This document shows, one piece after another, positions 1-7,697 of a DNA stretch of 48,012 nucleotides (its first letter is position 1; each line of letters begins with the position of its first letter). Made by a program: the position numbers and the translations under genes. The stretch spans positions 1 through 48,012 of the forward strand of contig CAKREB010000022.1 in assembly GCA_934317005.1 (NCBI GenBank), read 5' to 3'. Under the pieces are notes generated by a model. It was given only the letters and a program-made list of their open reading frames with translations, made no database searches and was not told the DNA's origin. The stretch is from an uncultured Lachnospiraceae bacterium (lineage in GTDB: Bacteria > Bacillota > Clostridia > Lachnospirales > Lachnospiraceae).

Positions 1-420
1 ATATGTTCGTTAGTCTTTTACGTTGTATGAATGAAAGGGAGCACATTTTATGAAGAAGATTATGAGTCTTTCTTCTGAACTGCCAGCTGATGAAACTCCT
101 CAGACAAGTATACTCGTATGACGAAGACTGTGAAATACCACATCCTGCAGTCCTTCCCTTATTCTGTAGCTTTATTCATTGTTAATGGCTCGCCTGCTGA
201 TATTGCTTTCTATTGCTTTCTATTGCTTTCTGATTGAACGAGAGTTTCCTTTGTTTTTGATTGGGAAAAACGCAAATTCAGACAATATATGATGACAAAA
301 TCCGCATTCCATCTTTCCATACCTACTCTCACCTGCATAGCAGGTGGATTTATCTTTCGCTTGCTCATTCTTCTGTTGAAGAAATCGCTTCACTCAAACA
401 CTAAAGTGAACCAGTCAAAA
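1..420. other. no recognisable gene
   Basis: I see no convincing gene here. A 23-codon reading frame at 50-121 has an SD-like AAGGGAG, but I do not recognise its peptide. The plus-strand stretch 235-420 can be read as a hydrophobic fragment that I cannot assign. The region looks like eroded accessory DNA. Confidence 0.5.
201..230. repeat. three tandem copies of a 10-mer
   Basis: TATTGCTTTC is repeated three times without a mismatch. No gene surrounds it. It looks like a simple replication-slippage repeat, and no function is implied. Confidence 0.9.
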
Positions 421-461
421 CAAGCACCAAATGACATTACAAGTCATTTGGTGCTTGTTTT
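421..461 (+). terminator. strong intrinsic terminator hairpin
   Basis: A perfect 15-bp stem (421-435 with 443-457) encloses a 7-nt loop and is followed by TTTT. It is well formed for plus-strand transcription. The opposite side has no clear T-tract. The transcript it would end is not identifiable in the window. Confidence 0.75.
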
Positions 462-647
462 ATAGATTCCATCCTCGATAGTGTATGTTGCTTCATAAAC
501 TATTTTGCATTGTTCATCAATGCGGAAAATGTCTATATAGTTATCAATCAGTAACTAACGGTAGACTTTTCCAGCATCTCTGCCCTCGTTACGCTCTTAA
601 TGGGACTGCAGAAATGTGTGTAGGTTTAAAATAGACTTCTTAATCCT

Positions 648-783
648 ATCTACCTGTCCTTTGGCATAAACCCTTTCTGTATGCTGCTTATTAGCTTCTC
701 TTCTATATATCCGTTATTTTTCTTCGTTGGTTTCTTTAAGGGGCATTTTTCTCCCCATAGTGTTCTTTCATCTGGCAACATTT
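648..783 (-). pseudogene. dead copy of the relaxase C-terminal tail
   Basis: Read on the minus strand, this stretch matches the last ~45 residues of the relaxase fragment at 3253-4317: NVA, then a GRK/GEK, then NEEK, RIYRREA and KQHTER against EERLRIYQREADQQHTQR. The frame is broken by at least two in-frame stops. It is therefore a second, older copy of the same gene end, about 2.5 kb from the first. Further along the same strand (~470-560) a short frame reads as DIFRIDEQCKIVYEATYTI, which I do not recognise. The two relaxase tails bracket the MFS/AraC genes, suggesting repeated insertion or duplication of a mobilisable element. Confidence 0.65.
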
Positions 784-805
784 AACTGTCACATGAACAT
801 AACAG

Positions 806-1999
806 CTATTTCTGCTTATTCGCATTGTGGTTCATTATATTGAATAAAAATAGCATAAAACACAACGTAATCGGAAACAGGAGTCCAATGCGCATGCCCA
901 CATGAATACTACCTCCAAACATGTCCGCACCCCTTCCTACAATGGCTGGACCTATGCTTCCTCCAAGATCACCTGCCATTGCTAAAAGTGCAAACATTGC
1001 AGTTCCTCCTGTTGGAAATGCCTTGGAAGAGATGCTGATTGTACCGGGCCACATGATTCCTACAGAAAACCCACATACAATACATCCAGCAAGTCCAATA
1101 ATCGGATTTTCTGAAAATGACGCTAATAAATAACATACAAAACATAAGATACCGGAACCAATCATAAATCTGTTTAGTTTCATTTTATCACCGGCTTTTC
1201 CAAACAACACTCGTGAAATTCCCATCGTCACAGCAAACATACAAGGTCCGGCAATATCTCCCACTGCCTTTGAAAAGCCTAGGGCTGATTCTGCGTACGC
1301 AGATGCCCATTGTGCCATTGCAAGCTCCGATGCCCCGGAACAGACCATCATCACAATGGCAATCAGGAACATGGGATTTGAAAATAATTTTCTGATTCCC
1401 ATTCCCTGTCCTTCCTCTACTAATGATTCAATCGGACAAGTTGCAAAATTAATAATATTGATAGCAGGAATTAATGCAAAAATAACAGCAAGCCATTTCC
1501 AGCTGCCAATTCCAAATAGCAGAAAGAAAACGGTCGAAACAAGTATAGTTCCAACTGCTCCCCAACAGTAAAAGGAATGCAGAAGGCTCATAGTAGCCTC
1601 CTTGTTCTCAAACGGACATGCTTCCACAATAGGACTTCCTAAAACCTCGATTAAGCCACTTCCAATCGCATACAAAATGACACTTATAATAATACCAATA
1701 AACGGAGATGGAATTATTTCCGGTAAAAATGCCAAACCTACAAGGCCTGCAGCCGAACATACTTCAGAAGCAACAATGCATACTCTATATCCAATTTTCT
1801 CCACGTACTTGGCACAAAACAAATCTACCAAAAGCTGTGTAAAGAAAAAGGATGTTGATATCATAGCAATGTTTCCAAGTGAAATATTGTAATCTGTATG
1901 AAATTTCAGAAATAGTAAAGGTGCAAAATTCGCAGCAACTGCCTGCGTAATAAATCCCAAATAACACGCCAATTTTGTCTTTTTATAATTCTTCATCAT
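806..1999 (-). CDS. MFS transporter
   Basis: This 397-aa integral membrane protein has about 12 hydrophobic segments and looks like a major facilitator superfamily permease. The N-terminal half (YLGFITQAVAANFAPLLF, then TQLLVDLFCAKYVEKIGYR) and the second-half loop (RVLFGKAGDKMKLNR) fit the MFS fold. The overall pattern recalls FHS/fucose-permease-like sugar or metabolite transporters, but the substrate cannot be read from sequence. Its ATG overlaps the stop of the upstream 73-aa gene, so the two are translationally coupled. A divergent AraC-type regulator lies next to them and probably controls them. The size is normal and the gene looks intact. Confidence 0.85.
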   Translation of the reverse strand: MMKNYKKTKLACYLGFITQAVAANFAPLLFLKFHTDYNISLGNIAMISTSFFFTQLLVDLFCAKYVEKIGYRVCIVASEVCSAAGLVGLAFLPEIIPSPFIGIIISVILYAIGSGLIEVLGSPIVEACPFENKEATMSLLHSFYCWGAVGTILVSTVFFLLFGIGSWKWLAVIFALIPAINIINFATCPIESLVEEGQGMGIRKLFSNPMFLIAIVMMVCSGASELAMAQWASAYAESALGFSKAVGDIAGPCMFAVTMGISRVLFGKAGDKMKLNRFMIGSGILCFVCYLLASFSENPIIGLAGCIVCGFSVGIMWPGTISISSKAFPTGGTAMFALLAMAGDLGGSIGPAIVGRGADMFGGSIHVGMRIGLLFPITLCFMLFLFNIMNHNANKQK

Positions 2000-2217
2000 T
2001 TTTCCTCAACTCTCTTTGTTGTTATTCTTAGATAATGCTCATCTCCACACCAAACACTTCCCTCATAGAACGCACCTAAGTATCTTGGTTCACAATTCAC
2101 TATAAATGACTTTTCAATAAGCATTAACATAAATTCATTTACCTGTTCCTCATTATCTAAAATGATAGAAATACATTCTTTTTCATCACATAAACCAAAT
2201 TCAACCTGTGCATACAT
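1996..2217 (-). CDS. small conserved-looking hypothetical protein
   Basis: This 73-aa soluble protein is not one I recognise. It is acidic in the first half (CDEKECISIILDNEEQ) and ends with ITTKRVEEK. An SD-like AAGGAGA precedes the ATG at a suitable distance. Its stop overlaps the start of the MFS permease, so it is the first gene of a two-gene operon divergent from the AraC regulator. It may be an accessory or ligand-handling protein for that transporter, but this rests on position only. Confidence 0.6.
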   Translation of the reverse strand: MYAQVEFGLCDEKECISIILDNEEQVNEFMLMLIEKSFIVNCEPRYLGAFYEGSVWCGDEHYLRITTKRVEEK

Positions 2218-2246
2218 TTATCTTCTCCTTACCGCTAAATAGAACT

Positions 2247-2312
2247 ATATAGCAATTTTGTTTATTTTTCACTATATAATATCGCAATTATGCTGTATAA
2301 TATCGTAAAACA
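2247..2312. promoter_or_regulatory. divergent promoter region with direct repeats, likely AraC-type operator
   Basis: The gap between the divergent operons contains ATATAGCAATTTTG at 2247-2260 and ATATCGCAATTATG at 2279-2292. These match at 12 of 14 positions and lie 32 nt apart, about three helical turns. The ATATCG core recurs at 2300, 21 nt further on. TATAAT appears at 2275 and 2296. Direct repeats spaced by whole turns are typical for AraC-family regulators, so autoregulation and control of the MFS operon are inferred. Confidence 0.5.
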
Positions 2313-2334
2313 GATTGTTCAGGAGGGGACTGCC

Positions 2335-3228
2335 ATGTTGCAGAAAGAAAAGAAAAAGCTTATAAGTATAAAAACCGATGATACACTGATGGAAACTGCT
2401 TTACATGGGACTCATCTTTTTCCATACAAACTCTATGATGAAAACATAACCGATTATGATTTTAACTGTATTGACTGGCATTGGCATACCGAATTTGAAT
2501 TTGTATATATCGAATCCGGTATAGTTCACTTTAATGTAGGAGAAGATAATTTTGACATGTCCGAGGGACAGGGAATATTTATTAATTCCAAAGTTATTCA
2601 TAAAATGCATTCCGAAAATGACGCTGTAATTCCAAATTTTCTCTTTCTTCCGTCTCTGATTGCTCCGAAAGAAAGTTTAATCTATCAGAAATTTGTGTTA
2701 CCCTTTCTGAACTCATCTTTGGGTTATTACATTTTTTCTTCTTCACAGGAATGGCAGAAAGAAATTTTGTCTGAAATGCAAAAGCTTATACAGTTTAGCA
2801 GAGGTGAAATAAATGAACTACAAATATCTGTTCAATTACAAAAGATATGGGCACTCATAACTTCAAATGTTATTTGTTACCCAGAAACTCAAAATGTGAA
2901 TTCTTCCTCACTTGCACGGTTACAAATGATGATGCAGTTTATACATTCGAATTACCCTGAAAGCATTTCTCTTTTGGATATTGCCAAAGTTGGGGAAGTG
3001 AGTATCAGTACTGCCTTGAATTTGTTTCGTAATGTACTGAATACATCTCCTGTCAACTATCTGATATGCTACAGGTTAAGGAAGGCAGCATTACTTCTTA
3101 CCAATACAGAAAAAAAAGTAAGTGCCATTTCAATAGAAACTGGATTCAGTAATACAGATTATTTCTGTAAAACATTTAAGAGAATGTATTCCTTAACTCC
3201 TACAGAGTATAGAAACGTAAAGAAATGA
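2335..3228 (+). CDS. AraC-family transcriptional regulator with cupin sensor domain
   Basis: The protein is 297 aa from the chosen start. That ATG has an excellent SD (AGGAGG at 2321-2326, 8-nt spacing); an upstream in-frame ATG at 2290 has none. Residues ~20-110 form a cupin-like sensor (DWHWHTEFEFVYIESG, then GQGIFINSKVIHKMHS). The last ~100 residues carry two AraC helix-turn-helix motifs (ISLLDIAKVGEVSISTALNLF and VSAISIETGFSNTDYFCKTF). It likely binds a small metabolite and controls the divergent MFS operon through the repeats between them. The ligand is unknown. Confidence 0.88.
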   Translation: MLQKEKKKLISIKTDDTLMETALHGTHLFPYKLYDENITDYDFNCIDWHWHTEFEFVYIESGIVHFNVGEDNFDMSEGQGIFINSKVIHKMHSENDAVIPNFLFLPSLIAPKESLIYQKFVLPFLNSSLGYYIFSSSQEWQKEILSEMQKLIQFSRGEINELQISVQLQKIWALITSNVICYPETQNVNSSSLARLQMMMQFIHSNYPESISLLDIAKVGEVSISTALNLFRNVLNTSPVNYLICYRLRKAALLLTNTEKKVSAISIETGFSNTDYFCKTFKRMYSLTPTEYRNVKK

Positions 3229-3239
3229 ATTATCCGACG

Positions 3240-3266
3240 AAAAAAGGGCGACTTATCTCGCCCCTT
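3240..3266. terminator. bidirectional terminator between convergent genes
   Basis: GGGCGA at 3246-3251 pairs with TCGCCC at 3258-3263. Runs of A on the left and CCCTTT on the right make it usable in both directions. It lies between the AraC gene and the converging relaxase fragment and overlaps the latter's last codons. Confidence 0.6.
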
Positions 3267-4317
3267 TATCTTTGCTATGGTAATTCCTTTGTGTATGCTG
3301 CTGATCAGCTTCTCTTTGATATATCCGTAATCTTTCTTCAAAGGTTGCTTTTGGTGGTGTTTTCTCCCCATAGTTTTCTTCCCATGTGGCAACATCCATC
3401 TGATACTTATACGTGGCATCCTGAGCGATTTTAATTGCATTATAGAATTGCTGTACAGTATCGAATCCATATCTTTTTACAATACCGGATAATCCCGATT
3501 TGAGAATATCTATTTCCTCATTCTTTCGCTCAATCTTACTGTCAAGCTCCCTCTTCTTGGTTAGTCTTGAAATACCGTGCAAATCGTCTCGTTCTATCTC
3601 CAGCAAATTCCTCTCATGCTCTGCTTTGAAGATTATTTCGTTTTGCTTATCCAGTTCATTCTTAATTCGCTGTAACTTTGGATAAACAGCTGCATCCGGT
3701 GGCATGGCAGGTTTGGGTGGTATCTGCGGTTTGTGCGGTTCTGTAACCTCTTTATTTTCAACAGTTGGAACAATCGCAATGCCTGGCGTCGATACTACTT
3801 CCTCAGCATATACATCAGTTGCTGTAGTTTCTGCCACTCTTCTTTCCTGAGTATCTATAAGGTTTTCTAAAATCAATCTTGCTTTTAACTTCCTTGCAGT
3901 TTCCAAAACTTTTGAAATCAAAAGTGCCAGTTTCATAATAGCCGTTGTTATTATCCCCGCAAGTCTTTCCGGTCGACTGCCAAATATCTCAACAGATTCC
4001 CTGACACGATCCGTAATCCATTCCTGCTTTATCTGTCGTATCTTCTCTTCAGGAACTTCACTGACAATCGCCCGGTCTACCTCATAATTCCACCGCATAC
4101 GCACCTCATTGTCTTCCCTTATTTGCTCCGCTTTGGGATTATTCTTACCAATTTTCTTGGTGGCAAGGTATAATCCGTTTTTATTAAACACATGGAGCTT
4201 TTCTTTGTCGTCCTCTATGAGAAGATTAATAAGGTCAGTATAGAAGAGTTTTGCCTCATCCAGAAAATTTTCCTGCTTGTAAGTTACCCATAAGGGCAAA
4301 AACAAGGGAAAATACAT
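3253..4317 (-). pseudogene. N-terminally truncated relaxase (MobA/MobL-like), C-terminal part
   Basis: The frame encodes 354 aa, but the first ~10 residues look like chance sequence. Family-like sequence begins near KQENFLDEAKLFYTDLINLL. The segment EVPEEKIRQIKQEWITDRV, then FGSRPERLAGIITTAI, resembles the middle and C-terminal part of MobA/MobL-type conjugative relaxases. A Pro-rich linker (~residues 185-210) and a Lys/Glu-rich coiled coil (~210-270) follow. The catalytic N-terminal domain with the Tyr and His motifs is absent, and an in-frame stop lies just upstream. The protein cannot nick DNA. It is a remnant of an integrated mobilisable element, and its last part is duplicated at 648-783. 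The family assignment is moderate. Confidence 0.6.
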
Positions 4318-4395
4318 ACAAGTTCACGATTCGAGGCTCTGAAAGCCTTGAAAAATAAGGAAAGTTAGTTGGATTGATAAACAACTACCGATTTA

Positions 4396-4677
4396 CTAAA
4401 TTACTTTAATGAAAAACATCTCCATCGGTTGCTCATACCCCGGAAGATCTATAACAAAACCGCCACAATCTTTATATCCTAATTTTCTATAAAACTGCTG
4501 TGCTTCTTCATCAACCTGTATAGAAGTCAGAAGCATACCATATCCTTGCGACTTCATATCATTTTCCCAATGTTCCATAAGTTTCTTGCCATAACCTTTT
4601 CCATGATAATTCCAATCAATAAATAACATTGTGCAAAATGGTGTATTATTCCAAAAAAAATTATAATGGAACTTCAT
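4396..4677 (-). CDS. GNAT-family N-acetyltransferase, N-terminally truncated
   Basis: This 93-aa product contains the acetyl-CoA-binding motif A (WNYHGKGYGKKLMEHW; consensus Q/R-x-x-G-x-G/A) and the C-terminal part (VDEEAQQFYRKLGYKDCGGF). It lacks the first ~50-70 residues of a GNAT fold, which normally spans 140-170 aa. Its ATG overlaps the stop of the SdpI-like gene as ATGA, so it may still be translated by coupling. It looks like the product of a deletion that joined an SdpI-like gene to the middle of an acetyltransferase gene, and is probably inactive. Confidence 0.65.
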   Translation of the reverse strand: MKFHYNFFWNNTPFCTMLFIDWNYHGKGYGKKLMEHWENDMKSQGYGMLLTSIQVDEEAQQFYRKLGYKDCGGFVIDLPGYEQPMEMFFIKVI

Positions 4678-5051
4678 CGCCTTGTTCCATCCTCATTGAA
4701 ATTGTTTTTTAATGCCTTTTCCGTTTGGAAAATAGTCCCAAACAAAAATGCTAGTTGTATTACTAGGATAATAATACATAATATTCCCATTGTATCGTCA
4801 CTTGCTCCATGGAAAGGAATATGTATAAGCATTGTAGGTCCTAGCAGGCCAACGCCAACTTTCCACCAAAGTTTTCCTGCATAGTCATGCGCAAATTTCC
4901 ATGTATCCATATTTATCATTGACATCTTTGTTCTGTATCCTACAATACCATTGATTTTCTTAGGACAATGTTTCCACATCATTCTCCCCGTAATTATCAT
5001 AAGTACCGGAATAGTACAATCACAGATCAAAATGAACCACCAAAACCACAT
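4674..5051 (-). CDS. SdpI-like small membrane protein
   Basis: This 125-aa protein has three predicted membrane segments: residues ~2-22, ~65-80 and ~88-110. The motif KKINGIVGYRTKMSMINMDTW followed by FAHDYAGKLWW fits the SdpI/YhfL-like family, which includes the Bacillus SdpC-toxin immunity protein SdpI. Many homologues have no known toxin partner, and none is seen here. It is followed with a 4-nt overlap by the truncated GNAT gene. Confidence 0.6.
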   Translation of the reverse strand: MWFWWFILICDCTIPVLMIITGRMMWKHCPKKINGIVGYRTKMSMINMDTWKFAHDYAGKLWWKVGVGLLGPTMLIHIPFHGASDDTMGILCIIILVIQLAFLFGTIFQTEKALKNNFNEDGTRR

Positions 5052-5059
5052 ATCTAATC

Positions 5060-5310
5060 TATCTCCCTTCCATAGCTATTTTTATATCTTGTATGGTTTC
5101 GTAATACGTTTCTGCCTATCCTCATCCAACAGCCTGATAGAAAAATTATCTCCTTTTACAAGACAGCCTCCATAACTGCATCCTAAGTATTCCGGCAGTT
5201 TTTTCAGAAACTCTTCTCCGCTGTCTGAAATTGCATATTTCTCACACGTCATTCCCTTAAAATTTCTTTTCCGTTATGATACTTTGTTGTATCAATCAAT
5301 AATATCATCT
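5060..5310 (-). pseudogene. small redox-protein-like remnant
   Basis: The minus strand reads CEKYAISDSGEEFLKKLPEY, then LGCSYGGCLVKGDNFSIRLL, then DEDRQKRITKPY. A short N-terminal piece in another phase reads ILLIDTTKYHNGKEIL. No single open frame covers both. The text resembles a fragment of a flavodoxin-type NADPH-dependent oxidoreductase, but that assignment is weak. The remaining ~230 bases up to the next gene show nothing recognisable. Confidence 0.35.
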
Positions 5311-5538
5311 TGATTCTTCCTGCCTTTCTTAATCATTATATACACAATACGTTTTCTCTTGTCTATAGAATAACAGGTAAGATGCATAATTGATAAATTA
5401 AGATGCATTCGCATCCAAAGCATACAAAACTGCAAAGTCCATCATAGATATAAACACTGCATCCACTGCCCTTTCTAAGACTTTCTACTCCAAATTACCG
5501 ATGGCTTCATCATCGTCAATAAGCCTTAAGCATATACA

Positions 5539-6351
5539 TTATTTTGTTCCCTTCACATACGAATACACTTTCTCAGACCACTGCCATACATCCAAATTTT
5601 CATGACTTAAACAAAAAGCCCGATCTAACAAATTCTCCGGTATTATCCTCATAATCTGTTCTTTATATTCCGTTGGAATAATTATTCTATACACATAATC
5701 TGCAAGCTTTACTTCGTCTTTTACCTTTATTGGTAAAAATCCATCATGTATTTTTTGCGGATGCTTTTCTAAATCCTCATAGCGAAAGTAGAAACGTACT
5801 CCGGGCGTAAAGCCGACACCCATCTCTTCCGGAGTCGGACTCCGTTTTAGCTTTCGCTCCATAACCAATCTGTCTCCTGCCTGACAATTTCCCCATGAAA
5901 ACATTACATAGTGGAAGTAATCTACTGGATCATTTGCAGCATTTCTTTTTTCTTTTTGTAAAACTGTATCCGGCAGTTTTCTGGCATTGACTGCTGAAAG
6001 CAGGGAACCATACTTCAAAATAGCAATTGCATTCTCTAAAGGTGCCGTATGACATACAAAATCAGTCATACATCCACCACGTGCGACACAGGCGGTACAC
6101 TCCCTGATAATTTTCGGTCTTAAGACATTCTTGTATTTATCCGGATGCTTCATCTCTTCCAACACATAATCCAAAATATCCTGCTGGTCTGCTGTGATTT
6201 CACACTCCCTGCCATTCATTTTCTCATATGCAATAAAATCAAGAATGTCTTTCATTTCATTGTCGCTTACTTTGGGATAATCCGATAATGCCTTGTATAG
6301 AACGCCATCCCAACTTTCTGTAAATTCGTGTCTTCCAATGTTTATTTTCAT
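5539..6351 (-). CDS. hypothetical protein, possibly ADP-ribosyltransferase-like (DarT-type fold)
   Basis: This 270-aa soluble protein is not one I recognise as a named family. A Cys group (CTACVARGGC, ~residues 85-94) is followed by VCHTAPLENAIAILKYGSLL and then YVMFSWGNCQAGDRLVMERK. The pattern H-T-x-x-L-x-x-A-x-x-I-L-x-x-G-x-L resembles the NAD-binding start of DarT and related ADP-ribosyltransferases, and the later VMFSWGN could match their second core strand. That is inference from motif shape only. No DarG-like macrodomain partner is adjacent. It is intact and stands alone, downstream of an oxidoreductase remnant on the same strand. Confidence 0.5.
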   Translation of the reverse strand: MKINIGRHEFTESWDGVLYKALSDYPKVSDNEMKDILDFIAYEKMNGRECEITADQQDILDYVLEEMKHPDKYKNVLRPKIIRECTACVARGGCMTDFVCHTAPLENAIAILKYGSLLSAVNARKLPDTVLQKEKRNAANDPVDYFHYVMFSWGNCQAGDRLVMERKLKRSPTPEEMGVGFTPGVRFYFRYEDLEKHPQKIHDGFLPIKVKDEVKLADYVYRIIIPTEYKEQIMRIIPENLLDRAFCLSHENLDVWQWSEKVYSYVKGTK

Positions 6352-6368
6352 TGTGCCACCTCACTCCA

Positions 6369-6560
6369 TCACTTTATTGATTTTCCTAATTCATATGCAT
6401 TCTGCAAACCATCTGTATTTATGACCTTTCCCCTGTCCTTTGCCCCCTGCACAAACACCATTCCTGCATTCTCAAGATGAAAGAACTTCAGTACGAGCCT
6501 ATATTGCACCCTAATGGAATCAAACATTTCCAGCAATGTAGCTACTCCAACTACCTTCTT
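6369..6560 (-). pseudogene. C-terminal remnant of a flavodoxin-like oxidoreductase
   Basis: An open minus-strand frame reads VVGVATLLEMFDSIRVQYRL, then ENAGMVFVQGAKDRG, then INTDGLQNAYELGKSIK before a stop. The ending (G-x-x-x-D, then a helix with AYELGKSI) is typical of the C-terminus of NADPH-dependent FMN reductase/flavodoxin-family proteins. The N-terminal two-thirds is missing. The truncation ends close to the promoter of the toxin locus. Confidence 0.5.
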
Positions 6561-6593
6561 TTATACGTTAAAAATAAGACGTATTACGAATGT

Positions 6594-6622
6594 TTGAACA
6601 TCCGTTCTACTTATGTTATACT
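6594..6622 (+). promoter_or_regulatory. toxin promoter with SOS (LexA-type) box in the spacer
   Basis: TTGAAC (6594-6599) and TATACT (6617-6622) are separated by exactly 17 nt. GAACATCCGTTC at 6596-6607 matches the Firmicutes LexA core GAAC-N4-GTTC perfectly and overlaps the -35 box. LexA binding there would block RNA polymerase, so induction by DNA damage is inferred. The predicted start is near 6629, giving a ~77-nt leader before the small ORF. Confidence 0.7.
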
Positions 6623-6682
6623 GTTATTGTGTAATTGAAAAGAAAGTAGGATGTGATTTTCCGATTATTAGATGCCCTCTAG

Positions 6683-6700
6683 TTTACAAAGGAGGGTGAT
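6683..6700 (+). promoter_or_regulatory. leader hairpin hiding the toxin Shine-Dalgarno
   Basis: GCCCTC just before 6680 can pair with GAGGGT in the strong SD GGAGGGTGAT (~6691-6700). This would close the ribosome site of the small ORF in the full-length mRNA. SD sequestration is common in type I toxin mRNAs. The stem is only 5-6 bp, so this is a suggestion. Confidence 0.4.
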
Positions 6701-6705
6701 GCCCT

Positions 6706-6789
6706 ATGAACACGCTTGAAGTTTTAACTTTAGTGCTAGTGATTTTTGCGGCTCTGTCTTACATAGACGATCATAATAAAAAGAAATAG
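6706..6789 (+). CDS. 27-aa hydrophobic type I toxin-like peptide
   Basis: The peptide begins MNTLEVLTLVLVIFAALSYI and ends in a charged tail DDHNKKK. It has one membrane helix (~residues 4-20). This is the pattern of the small holin-like or type I toxin peptides of Firmicutes (TxpA/BsrG-like in architecture). SD GGAGGGTGAT precedes the ATG. It sits between an SOS-box promoter and a strong terminator, and an antisense RNA overlaps its stop and 3' UTR. Membrane insertion on DNA damage is inferred, as for TisB of E. coli, which is unrelated in sequence. It is too short for most gene finders. Confidence 0.68.
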   Translation: MNTLEVLTLVLVIFAALSYIDDHNKKK

Positions 6790-6877
6790 CATCCTTCACT
6801 CGTCCAAAAAGTAGATGCTATTCTTTATGTTTACATTATTCTGAGGGCAAATCGGAGTCATATCCGATTCACTTTCT
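6775..6877 (-). ncRNA. antisense RNA antitoxin of the type I system
   Basis: A minus-strand promoter (-35 TTGATT, -10 TATAAT) would start transcription near 6877. The RNA contains a hairpin near 6845-6870 (AATCGGA with TCCGATT) and ends at a hairpin in which 6814-6822 pairs with 6785-6793 (9 bp), followed by TTTCTTTTTATT. The ~100-nt RNA is complementary to the last codons and 3' UTR of the toxin mRNA. This 3'-overlap arrangement is the one known for TxpA/RatA. It is deduced from sequence, with no transcript evidence. Confidence 0.62.
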
Positions 6878-6883
6878 AAGTAA

Positions 6884-6912
6884 ATTATACAATGGGGTGC
6901 TTGAGAAATCAA
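6884..6912 (-). promoter_or_regulatory. promoter of the antisense RNA
   Basis: On the minus strand, TTGATT (6912-6907) and TATAAT (6889-6884) are separated by exactly 17 nt. The -35 box lies inside the toxin-mRNA terminator hairpin, so the two convergent units share DNA. No SOS box is visible here, which fits constitutive expression of the antitoxin. Confidence 0.65.
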
Positions 6913-6923
6913 GTACCCTTTTT
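6895..6923 (+). terminator. terminator of the toxin mRNA
   Basis: GGGTGCTTGA (6895-6904) pairs with TCAAGTACCC (6909-6918; one G-T pair) across a GAAA tetraloop, followed by TTTTT. This is a classic intrinsic terminator ~105 nt after the toxin stop codon. Confidence 0.78.
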
Positions 6924-7020
6924 AATTATCCTGCTTCTTTACGTTCCTTACTTTTGTTTCCAAATATATCCTTAATAACTGTCGTTGCTAACATATTTCT
7001 ATACTCTGCCTCACATCATT

Positions 7021-7560
7021 TTATAACTCCAAATACGTCGGCTTATGTCCCAGTGCCGGAATGATTTTGTTCCTTAAATCGTCCATTTTAATCTTCAGAC
7101 TGGATGTGTTGATACATGGATGGCATCCAAAATACTCACATTTCATTACATCTTCATCGATAAGAAGCCGCACCTTTTTCTCAGTATCGTTCATTAACCC
7201 CATAATACTGACAGAACCCGGTGTAATATCAAGATACTGCTCCATGTAACGCTCCTTTGCAAAAGACAGCCTCGCCGAGCCAATCTGTGAGGAAACATAC
7301 TTTGTCTGAAAGCTTTTGTATCCCGGAAGCAACAGCAAATAGAAATCCGTTTCCTGCCTATTACACAAAAAAAGATTTTTACAGATTGCAGTTTCTACCC
7401 CAAGTGCCTTATCAATCTCCTTGCATGCTTCCATCGTCATGGCAGCCACATGATCCACGCGCTGATACTCTATTCCCAGCTTATCAAGAAAATCATACAC
7501 ACGGATTTCTTTGTCCAGTCGTCCTTCTGCCGATTCTGGTCTTCCATTTACCAGTTCCAT
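7021..7560 (-). CDS. prdX: prolyl-tRNA deacylase / YbaK-ProX-type editing protein
   Basis: This 179-aa single-domain protein belongs to the YbaK/aminoacyl-tRNA editing family, which hydrolyses mischarged Ala-tRNA(Pro). Family features include HVAAMTMEACKEID near the N-terminus, then CKNLFLCNRQ, the conserved Lys of FQTKYVSSQIG, GSVSIMGLMND, and CHPCINTSSLKI near the end. I chose the ATG at 7560 because AAAGGAAGG precedes it; a longer frame to 7647 adds 29 unlike residues. The length fits stand-alone ProXp/PrdX proteins. It is monocistronic here, between the toxin locus and a nitroreductase. Confidence 0.82.
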   Translation of the reverse strand: MELVNGRPESAEGRLDKEIRVYDFLDKLGIEYQRVDHVAAMTMEACKEIDKALGVETAICKNLFLCNRQETDFYLLLLPGYKSFQTKYVSSQIGSARLSFAKERYMEQYLDITPGSVSIMGLMNDTEKKVRLLIDEDVMKCEYFGCHPCINTSSLKIKMDDLRNKIIPALGHKPTYLEL

Positions 7561-7697
7561 ATTCCTTCCTTTCTCTTCTATATAAAGAATAATTAGTACG
7601 TCATGAAGTTCTGCTGCTCCTATCTGGAAGCTCTGAGGTAATGTCAATAGCCTTTTGCAATACGCTGCTTAGCAGATTGAAACTTTTTTCATATCCA

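Noticed and set aside
5539..6351. DarTG toxin-antitoxin pair
   Set aside because: No macrodomain (DarG) gene is adjacent; only the weak ART-like motif remains, so a full system is not claimed.
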